Shown here one piece after another: positions 25,734 to 38,165 of a stretch of 64,000 bases of DNA (positions within the stretch are counted from its first letter, which is position 1; every line of letters begins with the position of its first letter). This DNA comes from Cricetomys ansorgei (taxonomy: Eukaryota > Chordata > Mammalia > Rodentia > Nesomyidae), in assembly GCA_026225945.1 (NCBI GenBank), contig JAMJFZ010002575.1, forward strand, positions 1,709,672-1,773,671, given 5' to 3'. Below the pieces are notes generated by a model. That model had not been told where the DNA came from and did no database searches. It saw only the letters and a list, made by a program, of their open reading frames with translations. The position numbers and the translations under genes were made by a program.

Positions 25734-26819
25734 TTGTATTTGTATGTGCACGTGTGTAGGTGCTCTTGTATGTGTGTGCACATGATGTGGAGGCCAGAGG
25801 TTGATATAGATTGTTTTCCTTCAATCACTCTCTATCTTGTATTTTGAGCAAGTTAAAGCTCTCTATGATCCAAAACATAATCAGATAAACAACCAAAACA
25901 ATTACCTGAATTACTAATCACGTTGTAGAACTGGGTCAGGAGAAAGAAGAATACCTGTCTTTTATGAAGAAACATTACAAGACAAATTACTTTAAAATTA
26001 TGAAGTATCACTTGCAACCATAATAAAAACTGCTTTTAAAGTTTTTAAGACCTATTCATGCAATGAATTGTGATTATAAATATAGTCTTTTATTTTCATA
26101 TATACATTTGTTTTTAGTGTGATGGAACATTATATTTTTTCTTTTAAAAGTCATTTAAATGTTTTTAATTGAAATACAATTATTCTGTTTCCTTCCCCCA
26201 ACTCTTCTCAAATGCCCTTTTTCCAACTCCTCTCAAGGCTCCCCACTCTCAAGTTGATAGCATCTTTTTCTTTGATTATTATTGTTATAATGTTTTAAAT
26301 TAGCATTTAGTGAATATTCATTGTACAAAGTATTAGGTTCTTTTATAAATTCTTTGCTTTTCTTTTAAAAGGTGACTGAGAGTTGACCACTGGAAAGGAC
26401 AAGGCTGAGACCTATGATTTTCTTCATCAGAAATGACATTTTCAAATCTCTGTGCCCTGACTCTGGATGTACTATGGAAAAAGGAATATATAAAATATGT
26501 CTTTCCTTTTCCATGATGATAAATACTGAACATGTAGATCTAGTATCTTTGCATTCCATCAGATATTTCAATTCCACCTCTGCATTATGAGGATGTGTTT
26601 AGCTGATTGCTCACATGGAAAGTTAAGAAAGACATTAATTTTTCAGACTGCTATTTGTCATTCTATCTTATATCCATCTAGTGATTGTAGTAAAAGTAAT
26701 TTTATCTTTGTATATATGCATACAGACATATCTGGGATATTTTTAGTAAACATTAATAAATTTTTCTCAATGAAAAAGAGAAGTATTTACTTCCTAAATT
26801 TAAATAAGCATTTGCATTA
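25732..26819. other. Intergenic, weak L1-like segment
   Basis: About 26130-26290 resembles an antisense L1 3'-UTR start (ttgaaatacaattattctg and pyrimidine-rich text). Nothing else recognised. Confidence 0.4.
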
Positions 26820-27390
26820 GTCAAGGTTCTCTAGAGTAACAGAACATTTAGAACAAACCCATATCTATCTATCTATCTTTCACCCATATCTATCTATCTT
26901 TTTTCTTTCTTTCTATCAGATTTATAAGAATGACTTACAGACTGTGGTCCAGCTTATCCAAAAATGGATGTTTAAGTACAGAAGGTCCAAGAATCCAGTA
27001 GTTGTTTAGTCCACAAGGTGGGATGTCTTTGTTGGTTCTCAGTATTTGCTGGAATCTCCCAAAATAGTCTCGAATGCCATTGAAGGAATGGACTTGCTAG
27101 TGAGTGCAGGAGGAAGCAGGCAAAAAGAGAAATCTTCACTATTCCATGCCCTTTGTATAGGCTTGTAGCAGAAGGTATGACCCAGATTAGAGGTACGTCT
27201 TCCCACCTCAAAAGATCAAAATTAGGGGTATGTCTTCCCACCTCAAAGATTTCAACAAGTGATGATCTTTCCACTTAAAATGATCCAAATGAGCAAAAAA
27301 TTCCTCATAGGTGTGCCATCATTTGGGGGCATTTTAGATATTCCATATCTAGTCAAGTTGACAACTAAAGAATAGCCATCACAACACTGA
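26820..27390. mobile_element. Rodent interspersed repeat with TATC tract (family not assigned)
   Basis: A common murid repeat: tcaaggttctctagagtaac at its left end, an internal TATC microsatellite (26863-26900), aagaatccagtagttgttta, a doubled gtcttcccacctcaaa motif, and tagtcaagttgacaactaaa at its right end. A minus-strand 100-codon frame here is not a gene. Confidence 0.75.
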
Positions 27391-27654
27391 AATTAAGGAA
27401 AGTATTATATGTATAAGCCCGCCCCCCCAAAATCCAGTGTTAGATAACTTAGGCCATTATGTTCATAGTGACCTATGAATATGTTTTCCCTGAGTTCTTG
27501 ATATCATCTCCTCCATATTTAGGTGCTTTGTAGTACAAGATTGGGTAGTACAGAAAGCCTACATAAGTAACTTTCAAACATTATTATCTTGAAGATGGTC
27601 CTTAATTGTTTGTACTATTTTCTTACATTCTATTTAACCTTTATAAAGTCAATT

Positions 27655-27865
27655 GAGCCGGAGAAGTGGCTTAGTAGATAATGTCACTTGCTATAAAGGA
27701 TGACAACCTGAGTTTGATCCCTGTGACCCACATGGTGGAAAGAGAGATCTCAGTTCTGCAAGTTGTTCTCTGTTCTCCACACATAAACAATGGCTTGTTT
27801 GTGCATGAGCGCTAACTCCCTCACACTGACAATATAAAAATGAATTTAATAAAATAAAGTGGAAA
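27655..27865 (+). mobile_element. B3 (B2-family) SINE
   Basis: tRNA-like head (agaagtggcttagtagataa, then tgagtttgatccctgtgacc), cacatggtggaaagagag, and a tail with aataaaataaagtgg. Confidence 0.85.
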
Positions 27866-29249
27866 ATGATATGAGTACCAAGTAAAGAACTAGGAGAAAT
27901 GATGACAAAACAAATTGTTTTATGACAGAAGAAAATTTATCACTTTTGTTAGGGCCTGAGATAAATTTTATGCGTCTTTCTTCTTGTGACAAAAGTCATT
28001 AAATAAGAATATTTGATTGAAAATATTAACAAAACTCCTTGGCTATTGTCCAGCAAATAGATTTTAGTGAACTGCCCTTTATATCTGTGATTAGTCAAAC
28101 TTCAGTATATTTCATAGTCAAACATTCAAAGTATGAATTATCAGGGAAATCTATCCACAAATAATTTTGTTATTTTTCCTCTTTTAAAAACTACAATGAG
28201 TGAAATTTCAATGGTCATTTTCATGTTAGCATTTGTTTGGGATAGGGGAAGTGTCCCTGAGATCACACTTCTATCACTCCTATCTGAGAAACTATTGTCA
28301 GTTGATGGCTGTTGAAGGAAGAATTATTCCTTTGAATAGTGGCCACTGATAGTTTACTAATGCCATAGTGGATAGCTACATACTCATATGAGCAACAGTA
28401 ATTGGACTCAAGGATTATTAATAATAATAAAGAAGAGGGACATAAAGCTGGAAGGAAGATGAGGTGGGAGTATGAAGGGTTTTTGGAAGGAAGTAGTAGA
28501 TTGACATTATCAATACATGTTGTATAACTGAATGAGACTTTCAAAGGATGATATATTATTTTATAATAGAACTTTGATATAAAACAAAACAAAGGAAAGA
28601 TAAATATTGTCACTTAAAATTCAGTTTTGGAGTTACTTTTCATGGCATTTAGAAATCACTATTAAATAGTCAAAGAATTTTGAAATGTTAAGAACTTGTA
28701 AAATAAAATAAGGAAGTAGTAATACTCATCTATTAAAATGATTAAAATAAGAAACCATGACCATGCTGAATATTGCAAGGAGAGAGCATTGGAAACACTA
28801 GAAATTTCCATTCAGTTCTGAGAGGAATATACATGATGCAAACAATTGGTAGGGAATTTGTTAGTTTGTTTCAGTGGTAAACTGCATTACATTTCAATCT
28901 GTCTGCTCCTTGATATTTATTCTTGACTGACTTGAAAACATACTGGTTATTATTGTTGGCATTTCTTTCTTCACTCTTCCAGTGTTCTTTATTTGATGCA
29001 GTTACTATGTCAAGGTACTATATTTCAGAGTCTCACTCTCTGATCCCCATTGATATCCACAGAATATTTGACAGCATCTAGAGAAATTTCATTGTCTGCA
29101 ACTGATATGTGTGAATAATGATGAGGAGACATTGGCATGGAATAAGAAGGAGCCAGGCATGCTATTTATTCTTTTCTATATAGGGCAACAGAACCATATT
29201 AAAAGTGTATTTCATTCAAATGTGACCAGGTTAGAAATTTCACTTTTCT
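27866..29249. other. Intergenic, nothing recognised
   Basis: AT-rich DNA before the OR-2 unit. A 116-codon minus-strand frame at 28263-28613 has no recognisable motif and is probably chance. Confidence 0.5.
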
Positions 29250-30653
29250 GAACAATAAATGTGAAACAGGATAAAGCAACTGAAACTTATGAGTCTCTCT
29301 TATGTGTAATATAGTTCTAACACAGTATATGTATCACCTTTTAATCTAATACACAATGAGTTATATTTTTAATTTTATTTAATAATTTTATTATTGGTTT
29401 TTACAGAATGAACCCCCACAGACTTTTATAAGCAAGAGCTTTTCCATTGGAAACAACACAAGCCCTTTTTTCTGAAGCTATTTATAAGTATAAAATAAAA
29501 TATAATTATATATGCATATTCTTATATTTATAAGAATATGCATATATAATTATATATAATCAAGGGTAAGGGAAGTCTATAGTTTCACAGGAAGTGGAAA
29601 AGAGTGAGTATAAACTTAGGCTGATTTGAGAGATTGTTCATAACCTTTAAACTTCTTTGTAGAACATTTTTGAGAGTGTTAAACTACTGTTCTAATGTGT
29701 ATTACTGCAATCAGAGTTGCCTATAGGAAAGCTACAAATGGTAGCTGAGAATGTCCCTGGACACTCTTCATGTAAAGATGTGCAAAGCATATAGGAGAAC
29801 AACGAAGGAGAACACTCACAACTCTGCCAAGGGGACTAAACACTCCTGGTGGGAAATCATAAATTAAATAGAACTTTGAATCTCAAAAGATCCAACATTA
29901 GTTCTTTGGAACTGGATGCAAGTACAAACTCACTAATTAAGACTCTCAAGGCACACATCCAGCAGGAATAAAATCATAAAGAAGAGAATAATTTCTTCTT
30001 GACCTTAAAGAATTTTCTCAGAAATCTTGTCCTTGAAATAGATATTCTCATTTGAGTAAGGCAATACTTTGCAGACTTATATAAAATTACTATTTTATTT
30101 GTGTATATGAAAAGAAGTTTGTCAAGAAGTTCTTGAACAAAATTTCCCTGTGTACCTCTTTTAGGAGTTCATAAATGCTTTGTGCTGATGTTTATATCTT
30201 TCTTATTATTTCATACTTGACCCTTTCTATACAGTAAGGAGGAAGTCTCCAAGAACTTCAAAAGAAAGAAGGTTCCTGGTAAACAAAGGTAAGCACGAAA
30301 TCATATTTGTTTTGACTATGTATCTTGAAACCCAAAGGTATGTAAATTATTAGTACAACATAAGCATCCTTATGTATTGCTTTTCAGTTTTAATTGTTAA
30401 TAAAGACTAAGAAAAGAGATGAAATTACATTAGAAATTGGTATGTTTATCTGCATGCTTTATGGACAGATATAGACATTATGTTTAGGGTAAATAGGAAA
30501 TACAGACTCTTCAGAAATCAATATGAGTAGTTAGGGATCTATGTATGGCTTGTTATGTGTTTCCTCAACCCAATCTTATAAGCCAATAATTTTAGTGTAT
30601 CCTTTTGGAGTTCAAGGCGAATTGCTTGGTAGTGTTACCTTCTATTCTTACAG
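29250..30653 (+). promoter_or_regulatory. OR-2 upstream region with 5' noncoding exon and intron
   Basis: Conserved with the OR-3 and OR-4 upstream regions: aatgtccctggacactcttc near 29749, the actctgccaaggggacta block at 29821, and gatattctcatttgagtaag near 30040. The last noncoding exon ends at 30288 with donor aaacaaag|gtaagc. The acceptor cttacag ends at 30653, giving a 365-base intron. A GCCAAGGGGAC segment at 29826-29836 resembles an Olf/EBF site. I cannot fix the transcription start. Confidence 0.65.
29500..29555. repeat. Perfect 56-bp AT-rich palindrome
   Basis: 27-base arms (29500-29526 and 29529-29555) are perfect reverse complements, separated by TT. The arms read tataattatatatgcatatt followed by cttata. 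It can in principle extrude as a cruciform. It lies about 1.1 kb upstream of the OR-2 start. Confidence 0.97.
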
Positions 30654-31607
30654 ATGCCATCCATGAAGCAAATAGCCATGGAAAATGACTCTTCTGTGTC
30701 TTCTGAGTTTATTCTTATGGGACTGACAGACAAACCTGAGCTCCAGTTGCCTCTGTTTGTCCTGTTCTTTTTGAACTATACAGCCATAGTGGTAGGTAAT
30801 TTGTGCTTAATGAGTCTTATCTTCCTGAATTCACATCTTCACACTCCCATGTACTTTTTCCTTTTCAATCTGTCCTTCATTGATTTTTGTTATTCATTTG
30901 TTTTTACCCCCAAAATGTTGATGAGTTTTCTTTCAGAGAAGAATACCATTCCTTTTACAGGATGCATGACTCAGATGTTTTTCTTCTGCTTTTTTGCCCA
31001 TTCTGAAAGTTATGTGCTGACAGTCATGGCATATGATCGTTATGTGGCCATCTGTAAGCCTTTACTTTACAAGGCTATCATGCTTCCTAGGATCTGTTGT
31101 CTGCTGATGTTTGGTTCATATTTGATAGGGTTTTTTAGTGCCTTGGTCCTCACAGCCTTAATGCTTAGGCTCAACTTTTGTAATAACAAAATCATCGACC
31201 ACTATATGTGTGACATCTTCCCTGTCCTTCGGATCTCCTGCAGTAACACCTATGTCAACGAGCTTGTGAGTACTGCTATAGTGGGTACAGCTATCATTTT
31301 ATGTAGCCTCATTATCTTAATCTCATATACTATGATCCTTTTCAATATCATTCTTATGTCATCAGGTAAGGGTTGGTCCAAAGCCTTGGGCACTTGTGGG
31401 TCTCACATCATAACTGTTAGTCTGTTCTATGGGTCTGGGCTGCTTGCTTATGTCAAACCATCATCTGCTGAGAATGTGGGCCAGGGAAAATTTTTCTCAG
31501 TGTTCTACACATTTTTGGTGCCCATGCTGAATCCTCTCATTTACAGTCTCCGGAACAAAGACGTCAAAGTTGCTGTAAAGAAAACTTTAAAAAGAATCAG
31601 ATGTTAA
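30654..31607 (+). CDS. Olfactory receptor OR-2, family 8, intact
   Basis: Receptor of 317 residues. The ATG immediately follows the acceptor AG, and further in-frame Met codons at residues 4 and 9 could also serve. The sequon is N11-D-S. GN is at 48-49, LHTPMY at 62-67, the TM3 disulfide Cys at 104 and [10 protein letters not shown] at 125-134. Later come [14 protein letters not shown] with the loop-2 cysteines, [10 protein letters not shown] in TM6 and [12 protein letters not shown] in TM7, with a basic [10 protein letters not shown] tail. There is one extra Ser before EF at residue 18 relative to its paralogs. The second outer loop differs from OR-1 and OR-4: [19 protein letters not shown] replaces the [18 protein letters not shown] pattern, including loss of the usual His-Thr-Gly. 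This could affect ligand range. The nearest relative in the window is OR-4 by overall similarity. Confidence 0.96.
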   Translation: MPSMKQIAMENDSSVSSEFILMGLTDKPELQLPLFVLFFLNYTAIVVGNLCLMSLIFLNSHLHTPMYFFLFNLSFIDFCYSFVFTPKMLMSFLSEKNTIPFTGCMTQMFFFCFFAHSESYVLTVMAYDRYVAICKPLLYKAIMLPRICCLLMFGSYLIGFFSALVLTALMLRLNFCNNKIIDHYMCDIFPVLRISCSNTYVNELVSTAIVGTAIILCSLIILISYTMILFNIILMSSGKGWSKALGTCGSHIITVSLFYGSGLLAYVKPSSAENVGQGKFFSVFYTFLVPMLNPLIYSLRNKDVKVAVKKTLKRIRC

Positions 31608-32472
31608 TTAAATCAGTTGTGCTTCCCATAGTGGTTTGCTGTGGTGTCCTTTTCATTACCTGCATTTTATTCTTTTTCTTCATCCCCGTATTTCTACAAT
31701 GTCAACAAAATTTCTACCATCCATTGTTTCTTTTTCTTCTCATCATGAATTGTAAATGTGTGTGTGTGTGTTTGTTTTGGGACTTGATACCCTTAGATTC
31801 AAGCTGGTGTTCATTTCCTGTGTCAAACCAACACCTTGTTGTGCTATATAATCTCACCTATGTGTTATTTGTAATCCATTTCTTTCTCGTTTTTCTAAAG
31901 CTACTTTTAGAACTATTACCTATGTTGATGGTCTTATTACCTAAGAATGCTTTTATTTGAAAAGATAAAATGACAAAAATTGTGGGCATGTTAGAATTGA
32001 CAACATTTTTGAGATTATCCAGTGTCTTTTTTGAGAATGGCTCTTACCAAATCTGGAATATAGCTTTATTTATATGGAATAAGGATATTCTATTTACTTA
32101 ATGGAGTAAGGTTTTATTTATTCAGTAATTTAAATATTAGGCCTACTTCTATGCTTGATGTCTCAAACCCCTCAATTATGATAAAACATTAGCAAATTGA
32201 ATTAAATTGAAAATGCCATTTTCTTTTTCTTGACAGTGGGATTATGTCTATGATCATTTTTAAGAACTACATTTTTTTCTTGACTACAGAACAAAGAGCA
32301 AAGGGTCATGGTAGGGCATACATTATTTTCTCAGTTGTTTCAGATGCCTGCCATGTTGTAAAAACAGAAAGCTATTATGCCTGAACAAAAACCCGTTAGG
32401 CTTAGTGCTTAGGAATGTAATTAATGCATGCTCTTAAGTTTGACTCCAAAGAGCAAAAGAAATCTCTACTTA

Positions 32473-32476
<4 letters not shown>

Positions 32477-32517
<41 letters not shown>

Positions 32518-32528
32518 CTCTCTCTATA
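32477..32528. repeat. (TC)n microsatellite
   Basis: CT dinucleotide repeat with a GTATC break. The minus-strand frame through it ends in an Arg-Glu repeat and is an artefact. Confidence 0.97.
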
Positions 32529-32631
32529 TCTGTCATCTAGATGAAGAAATGGCTGTGTGACTTTTGTAAAGCCATTCAACAAATGATGAAGTACAAATTT
32601 AATACCCATTATGCATCTTATGAAGAAATAT

Positions 32632-32845
32632 GTTGGGGGGGTGTGGCAATGGCTCAGTGGATAAAGACACATGCTGTTTTGGTTGCTAGATTGGGTTCCT
32701 AGCACCCACATGGTAGCTCATAAATATCTGTAACTCCAGTTTGAGGGGACCCAGTTCCCTCTTTGTACCTCTATGGGCAACAGGCATGCATACATCACAC
32801 ATATATATGTGCAAGCAAAGCACTTATACACATTTAAAAAACTTG
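32632..32845 (+). mobile_element. B2/B3-type SINE
   Basis: aatggctcagtggataaaga head, cctagcacccacatggtagc and a tail ending catttaaaaaac. It is inserted in the OR-2 3' flank. Confidence 0.85.
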
Positions 32846-33439
32846 AAAGAAATAATGCATGGAAAAGAAAGAGAATTCTGAAAAAACAGAGTCATCTTCT
32901 GGAAAATTGTTCCAAATTATTGCAAGATGCAGGGTTGTATAAGAACATGGACTATTACAGAGATTGATGGTGGTAAGGAATATTAATGATTATTGCAGAG
33001 AGGCTATCTATAGAGATTTAAAATACAAATAATAAATATACCCATCCACACAAGAGCCTCGTATTAAAATGTTACAAGCATGGTGAATTTCAAAACAGCA
33101 TTTCATGCTTTTCTTTTCCATTAATAGTTGCTTTTTTGGTATCATGGGACTGAGGAGTTTGGTTATGCTTTCCTAATGAGGTATGTCTCTACTCCCAAAA
33201 TTAAATATATATTTTAAAAAGTCTGTCACATGTTACATCTTTATTTGGATAGAAATAAGATTTTTCATTATATCACATTTTCCTATTGTGTATGCTGCCC
33301 ATAGGATACATCATCAGTTCTTATCACAACCATGATGAGTTAAGGGCAAATGTTTCTTAGTGAATGTTGTGACCTTTCCTAGGAAAACAACAATAAATTC
33401 TGTTTACTGCAGATGGGAAATGAAAAGTGGGCTAAGGAA

Positions 33440-35140
33440 ATAATTTGACACAAGTCTGGCTTGGTAAAACAGTGAGGCATTACTTATAGCAGTCTAGACA
33501 AGGAGATGGTGGCAGGAGTACAGGAGATTCATAAGCAGGTGCATCACTGAAGAAGCCACAGAAGCATGGTGATTGATAAAGCTGCCTAGCTGTCTAACTT
33601 GCAGTCAGCTCTCTATGCTCTGCTTTCTTCCAGAAACTGTTTAGTTTTTGGGAGATGTACTCCTACGGCACTTCCTTGTCAATATGGTGTGCTTTGTGAG
33701 CTTCCAGAGTATTATGAGCCTCTTTCAAGAGAGAATGATTCAATTTTGAAGATATTGCTACAAAATATTGAATATGTCCTGTTTCCGGTACAATGAATAT
33801 TTAAACTGTAATTCTTATATTGATATTTGAAAAATTCCAAGAGATTTTTGTTTGGAAATATGGACTTAGAAAAAAAAATGTCTTTTAAAAACTTTAAATT
33901 ATTTTAATTTAATTTAATAAATCTAATTTAAATTATTGGTACCAGAGAGTTAAGCATTTGCGGTTATTTTAATATTGAACAGATTATTTACAATGTTTTA
34001 TTTCTCAAGTATCAACTACAGTTCTTGTGTTTAATCTTTATGGTGCATGATTAAATGGAGTTGTAAAAGATAGTTCAAAATTTTCTCAGAAACACATATT
34101 TTAATAGACAAACAATATTTATTAAAGACATAGAATAAGGTGTTTAAAACTCATATTTTTATTTGTTTGTTTTATTTGTTTATTTGCTTTGTTACTTCAC
34201 AAGAAAGTGAATATGCATTACAAACATATAAAGTGTGGTATGAGTTCTACATTGTGGTCAGCACCATAGCCTGGTGCAGAACAAATCAACAAATAGCCTG
34301 GCCGGTTCTGTGGAGGAAACCAGCATAGTTTGAAGTTCTAATTACTTATATTATCCAAAGAAAATAAATGGTTTATTACTTAATAAAATTTGTTTTAATA
34401 ATATTTATTCTTAAAATATTAGCCAATGATTTTTTAAAGTAACATAAATATAATGCTAGATAATTCACGTTTATTTGGTAATTACTGAAGGTATGGTGGT
34501 GTTGTATATGTATTTGCTAAACTATATATGTATTATGTACACATTTTCTCTATTATTCTGACATCGTAGGTCCTTCAAATATAGAACTGGAATTAGGAAA
34601 GCTTGTTCCATAACTTTATATAAACATATATTAGATTCGTATTGAATCTCATTCACACAAATGCATAATTACATTTATTCATGAAAATTCAGTATCGTTA
34701 ATATAAAGATAATATTCATATGTTGAACTGTCAAAAAATAAAAAAAAAAAAATCTCAGAAACAACACTTCCATGCTCGTGAATGGTGCCTGTTTACCCAC
34801 CTAGTTCATTACATCTCCTTAAGTAATTCAGATGTTCATGAATTTTGATTTGCTGCATTCATTAAAAGTTTCAAAGATTTCTTTCTGTAGTTCTCACCCT
34901 TTCTAGTTCATACATAAACATCAGAACAAGGCTTTGGAACAACAGGTAGTGGTATTGGGCCCATGCCAGTAATATGTTACATGGCACATCTGGCATTTCA
35001 GGCTGGTTGCTCTGGCAGATTGTTGCCTAGAAAAGGAGTATTGTAGGGTTAAAACTAAGGAGGCCTGATGTACCAGCATTCCATGGTTTTGTCAGGACCA
35101 AGATAATGAGATAAAATGGCATTGTTTACTTCATTATAAC
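33440..35140 (+). repeat. OR-cluster intergenic duplicated block, copy B
   Basis: Matches copies A and C in order: aagccacagaagcatgg, tctaacttgcagtc, tttcttccagaaactg, aatatgtcctgttt, atatttgaaaaattcc, acaaatcaacaaatagcctg, gtttacccacctagttcatt, and a right end with attccatggttttgtcagg and gcattgtttacttcattata. Positions run from 33550 to 35140. It follows OR-2 directly. Confidence 0.85.
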
Positions 35141-35935
35141 AGTCTAAGCAATGGCTCAGCCTATACCTGGACAGCAGCTTTTGCAGTCATGTAAGAGGAT
35201 GTTTGTACATATCTTAAGAAGTCACTTAACTTAATTCAGCTGCTCAAGGATCATCACCTTCACGTGCTGTCTTTGTGGTGGTGGGATGTTAGATCAGAAG
35301 TCTTAAGGGCTGTCTGTAGAGACAGAAAACCTATTTTTTTTTCCTTCTTAGATAGATAATTCTGTTCGTTTCTAGCGGACCTAGCTCTTCAGTGTCCTCA
35401 GAAATACTTGCAGTGTGAGTATTCCTACATTGTAGAAGTGTTTTGCTGATCAGGTTGGTTTTATTTGCATGTGTGTTCAGAAATATTTGAAACTTATTTT
35501 AAGTGGTCCTAAGTCCACTGTGCCAAAACAATAAACATTGTTTAAATGTGATTCAACTTCAATGCTTTAAATGATTGTAAACAATGTTTGAAACTATTAA
35601 ACTGTATTGCTTCTATCTATGAATATAGTTACATAAAGCTTGTATTTCTGTGCCCCTTGGACACTTTGAAACTGAGGGGAGATGATGTTTACTAGAGTAA
35701 GGAAGAGGTGTTTAGAAGGGGACACCAGATGCATTGGTAAAATGTACAGTTTATTTGAAAAAGAATAATTGTTATTGTATTGTAAACGATGCAACTGTAG
35801 TCAATAATCCTGTTTTATGTATTTAAATGGCCGATACAACAGATTTTTAAAGTAATATCAGCATAGATAATCCTGTGAAGAGATAGGTATGTTACTTGGC
35901 AGGATTTAATCACTCCACAACATTTACATCTCTTT
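35141..35935. other. Intergenic, nothing recognised
   Basis: AT-rich with no gene or confident repeat. It borders a G-rich minisatellite. Confidence 0.5.
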
Positions 35936-35939
35936 GCCT

Positions 35940-36335
35940 TGGTGCCTGTGGGTGACCCTGGTATCTGTGGGATTTCCAGGTGCCTGTGGGATGACCAAAT
36001 ACCAGTATGTGCCTGTGGGAAGAGTGGATGCCTGTGAGATGTCTGGGTGTCTGTGGGTGGGCTTGGTGCTTGCATGATGTCTGGGTATCAGCCAGATTCC
36101 CTGGTGCCCAGAGGAGGTTCTGGTGCCTGCAGGGGTGTGGGGGTGGGGCTGATGTCTGTGTGCTGTATTGTGGGATATCTGGGTACCTGCAGAATGTCCA
36201 TGTACCTGCAGGAGGCCCTGGTACCTATGGGAGGCCCTGGTGACTGCTGGATGACCAGGTGCCTGTTTGATGTCCAGGTACCTGAGAGATCACTGGTTGC
36301 CTGTGGGAGGCCCTGGTTCCTGCAGGGTGTTGTGG
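35940..36335. repeat. G-rich minisatellite, about 22-26 bp units
   Basis: About 16 diverged units on the theme ggtgcctgtgggatgtctgg, with variants such as ggtacctgcaggaggccctg. It is sharply bounded and far more GC-rich than its surroundings. The 78-, 86- and 114-codon frames in it are repeat artefacts. Confidence 0.9.
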
Positions 36336-37800
36336 AGAGGGAGGAGTGGGAGGCGGCTATGGAATGCTTGGAGTCTGGGTTTGGGTGGTGAGGCTCAACT
36401 CGAGGTTCAATTTTGACATGCTTTGTCTCAGCTAGTATGGGCCAGTGGAATGTCTATTGATTAGAGCAGACTTCTGCCTCCAAAGACGATGGTGATGCCC
36501 ACAATCCATGCTCCTGGCCCACAAAATCAATTTAATTTTCTTTTATTTGCTTCTTTTTTGGAATGGGAAGAGAGTGTTATCAAGATACATTGTATGAAAC
36601 TCAAATTATTAATAAAAGTATTAAAAACTATCACACTGCCTCCAAACTTTTATCATGACATCTGAATATCATTTGCAGATACTGATTGTCATTGGTGGTG
36701 GCTATAAATAATTTAGAAATATGAGTCCTAATACCAAAATCAAAATCCAATTATAAGACTTATATGCTGTATAATTCCCTCTTTTTCTCTCTCTTCCCCT
36801 CCCTTCCTTCTTTTTTTTCCCTCTTTTATTTCCTTTCCCTGTTGTTTCTTACCTACTTTCTTGTCTTTGTAGTAACACATAACTTATTTTCACTGGCAAC
36901 GTCATTTGGCCGCTGTAAAACAGTCTTTAGTTGATATATTTTGGATGATAAAGAAGACTCTGCATATGTCTGTTTATAGTGGTCAGGCTTTTTTGAAAGA
37001 TTGAGAATTAACCCTACTTGTAAGTTCACAATTGAGCCTGACACTTTTTATTGATGTTCACAGAAGTCACAAAACACTTGGGTCAGCTTCAAAAAACTTG
37101 ACCATTCACAATACAAAAGACAACATGAACTACAAGTTCTTATCTCTTTAATGCTTTAAAAATCTTGTAAAGTCAGTGTAAAGGAAGCTGAAAGACTATA
37201 CTTAGTGCTATATGTGTCATAGCCTCAGCCGTAGGGAATCCTCAATGTAAGGGGCTGTTGATAAATGTGGCCAAAATATGCAACAAATAGAAATGTCCTT
37301 TTTTTTTCTAATTTACCAAACAAACTCATTCTTTTTCTGGGAGGAAATTCTATCTCCATCTTCTCAAGGTTGTTCTCTGCATATTCTTGGAAAGATAACT
37401 CAGAGAAAGCTTGTTAATTCTTCATAATAAAATATATAGAACTGAATAATCACCTTTCAATGATAACTAGACCAAATAACAATAATGCAGGCTTGTAAAT
37501 TCATAATTCTTTTTTATTCAATAGACATTATTTAGCCTGTATTTTGTGTCCTCCTAAGATTATCTAAAATGTGAACTAATGTGGTAAATAAGCTTCATAA
37601 TGTGAAAAATTATGCCTTAAAGATTATTATTTACATTTTTTAAAATATCCCTGTCTCTTGATTTATGACTTTATATTCTGCTTTATGTAAATATGATATT
37701 TTGTTACTAAAACTCTTGTTTAGTCTTAGCTCTTTTCAATAGAGATTACGTCACTTTCCATATTTTATGTTCATTCATCTGTGGCAAAAAATTATAACAA
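36336..37800. other. Intergenic, nothing recognised
   Basis: Includes a pyrimidine tract at 36778-36850 and AT-rich sequence. No supported gene. Confidence 0.5.
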
Positions 37801-37804
37801 TGCA

Positions 37805-38165
37805 CACACACACACGCAGAAAACCATGGTGGCACATGCATAAGATATAAGAATTAAGGAAAATGAGGAAAAAGGATCACAATTTGAAGATTAGCCTGAC
37901 AAACAAAGTGAATTCCAGGCCAGGCTGGATGATGTAGAGATACTTTATCTCAGAAGCAAAGCAATGTGAACAACAACAACAACAAACAAACAAAAACAAA
38001 GAAACAACAATAGAAAGAAAACGTGAACATGAATATTGCTAATAAATCTTAAATGGTAAAGTAGGTTTGTAATCCTAGCACTACAGCGGGAAAAGTTACA
38101 AGGATCTTGAATTTGTAGACTACCTGGGCTAAACAGTAGTATCGTGTTTGAAATAATAAATAACA
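37805..38165 (+). mobile_element. Two degraded B1-like SINEs
   Basis: 37815-37990: atggtggcacatgcat, then gattagcctgacaaacaaag and ccaggccaggctggatgatg, ending in an AACAA-rich tail. 38045-38165: ggtttgtaatcctagcact, then gactacctgggctaaacagt. Both are old and gapped. Confidence 0.55.

Larger units (their letters stand above)
31608..33430 (+). other. OR-2 3' flank
   Basis: Shares short collinear blocks with the OR-4 flank and with 55812-57000: tttctacaatgtcaac near 31690, aattgtaaatgtgtgtg near 31749, aaatgacaaaaattgtg near 31968 and ggactgaggagtttggtta near 33147. The open frame at 31601-31960 is hydrophobic but lies in the 3' flank with no conserved counterpart. I do not call it a gene. 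Confidence 0.6.

Noticed and set aside
25622..25828. Thr-His repeat frames on the minus strand
   Set aside because: They are a translation of a (TG)n microsatellite.
31601..31960. 119-codon hydrophobic frame overlapping the OR-2 stop
   Set aside because: It lies in the pyrimidine-rich 3' flank, where T-rich sequence gives Leu/Phe-rich frames. It has no counterpart in the flanks of the paralogs.
36007..36391. Frames of 78 and 114 codons with Cys and Gly repeats
   Set aside because: They fall within the minisatellite. Any unit length not producing stops would give such frames.
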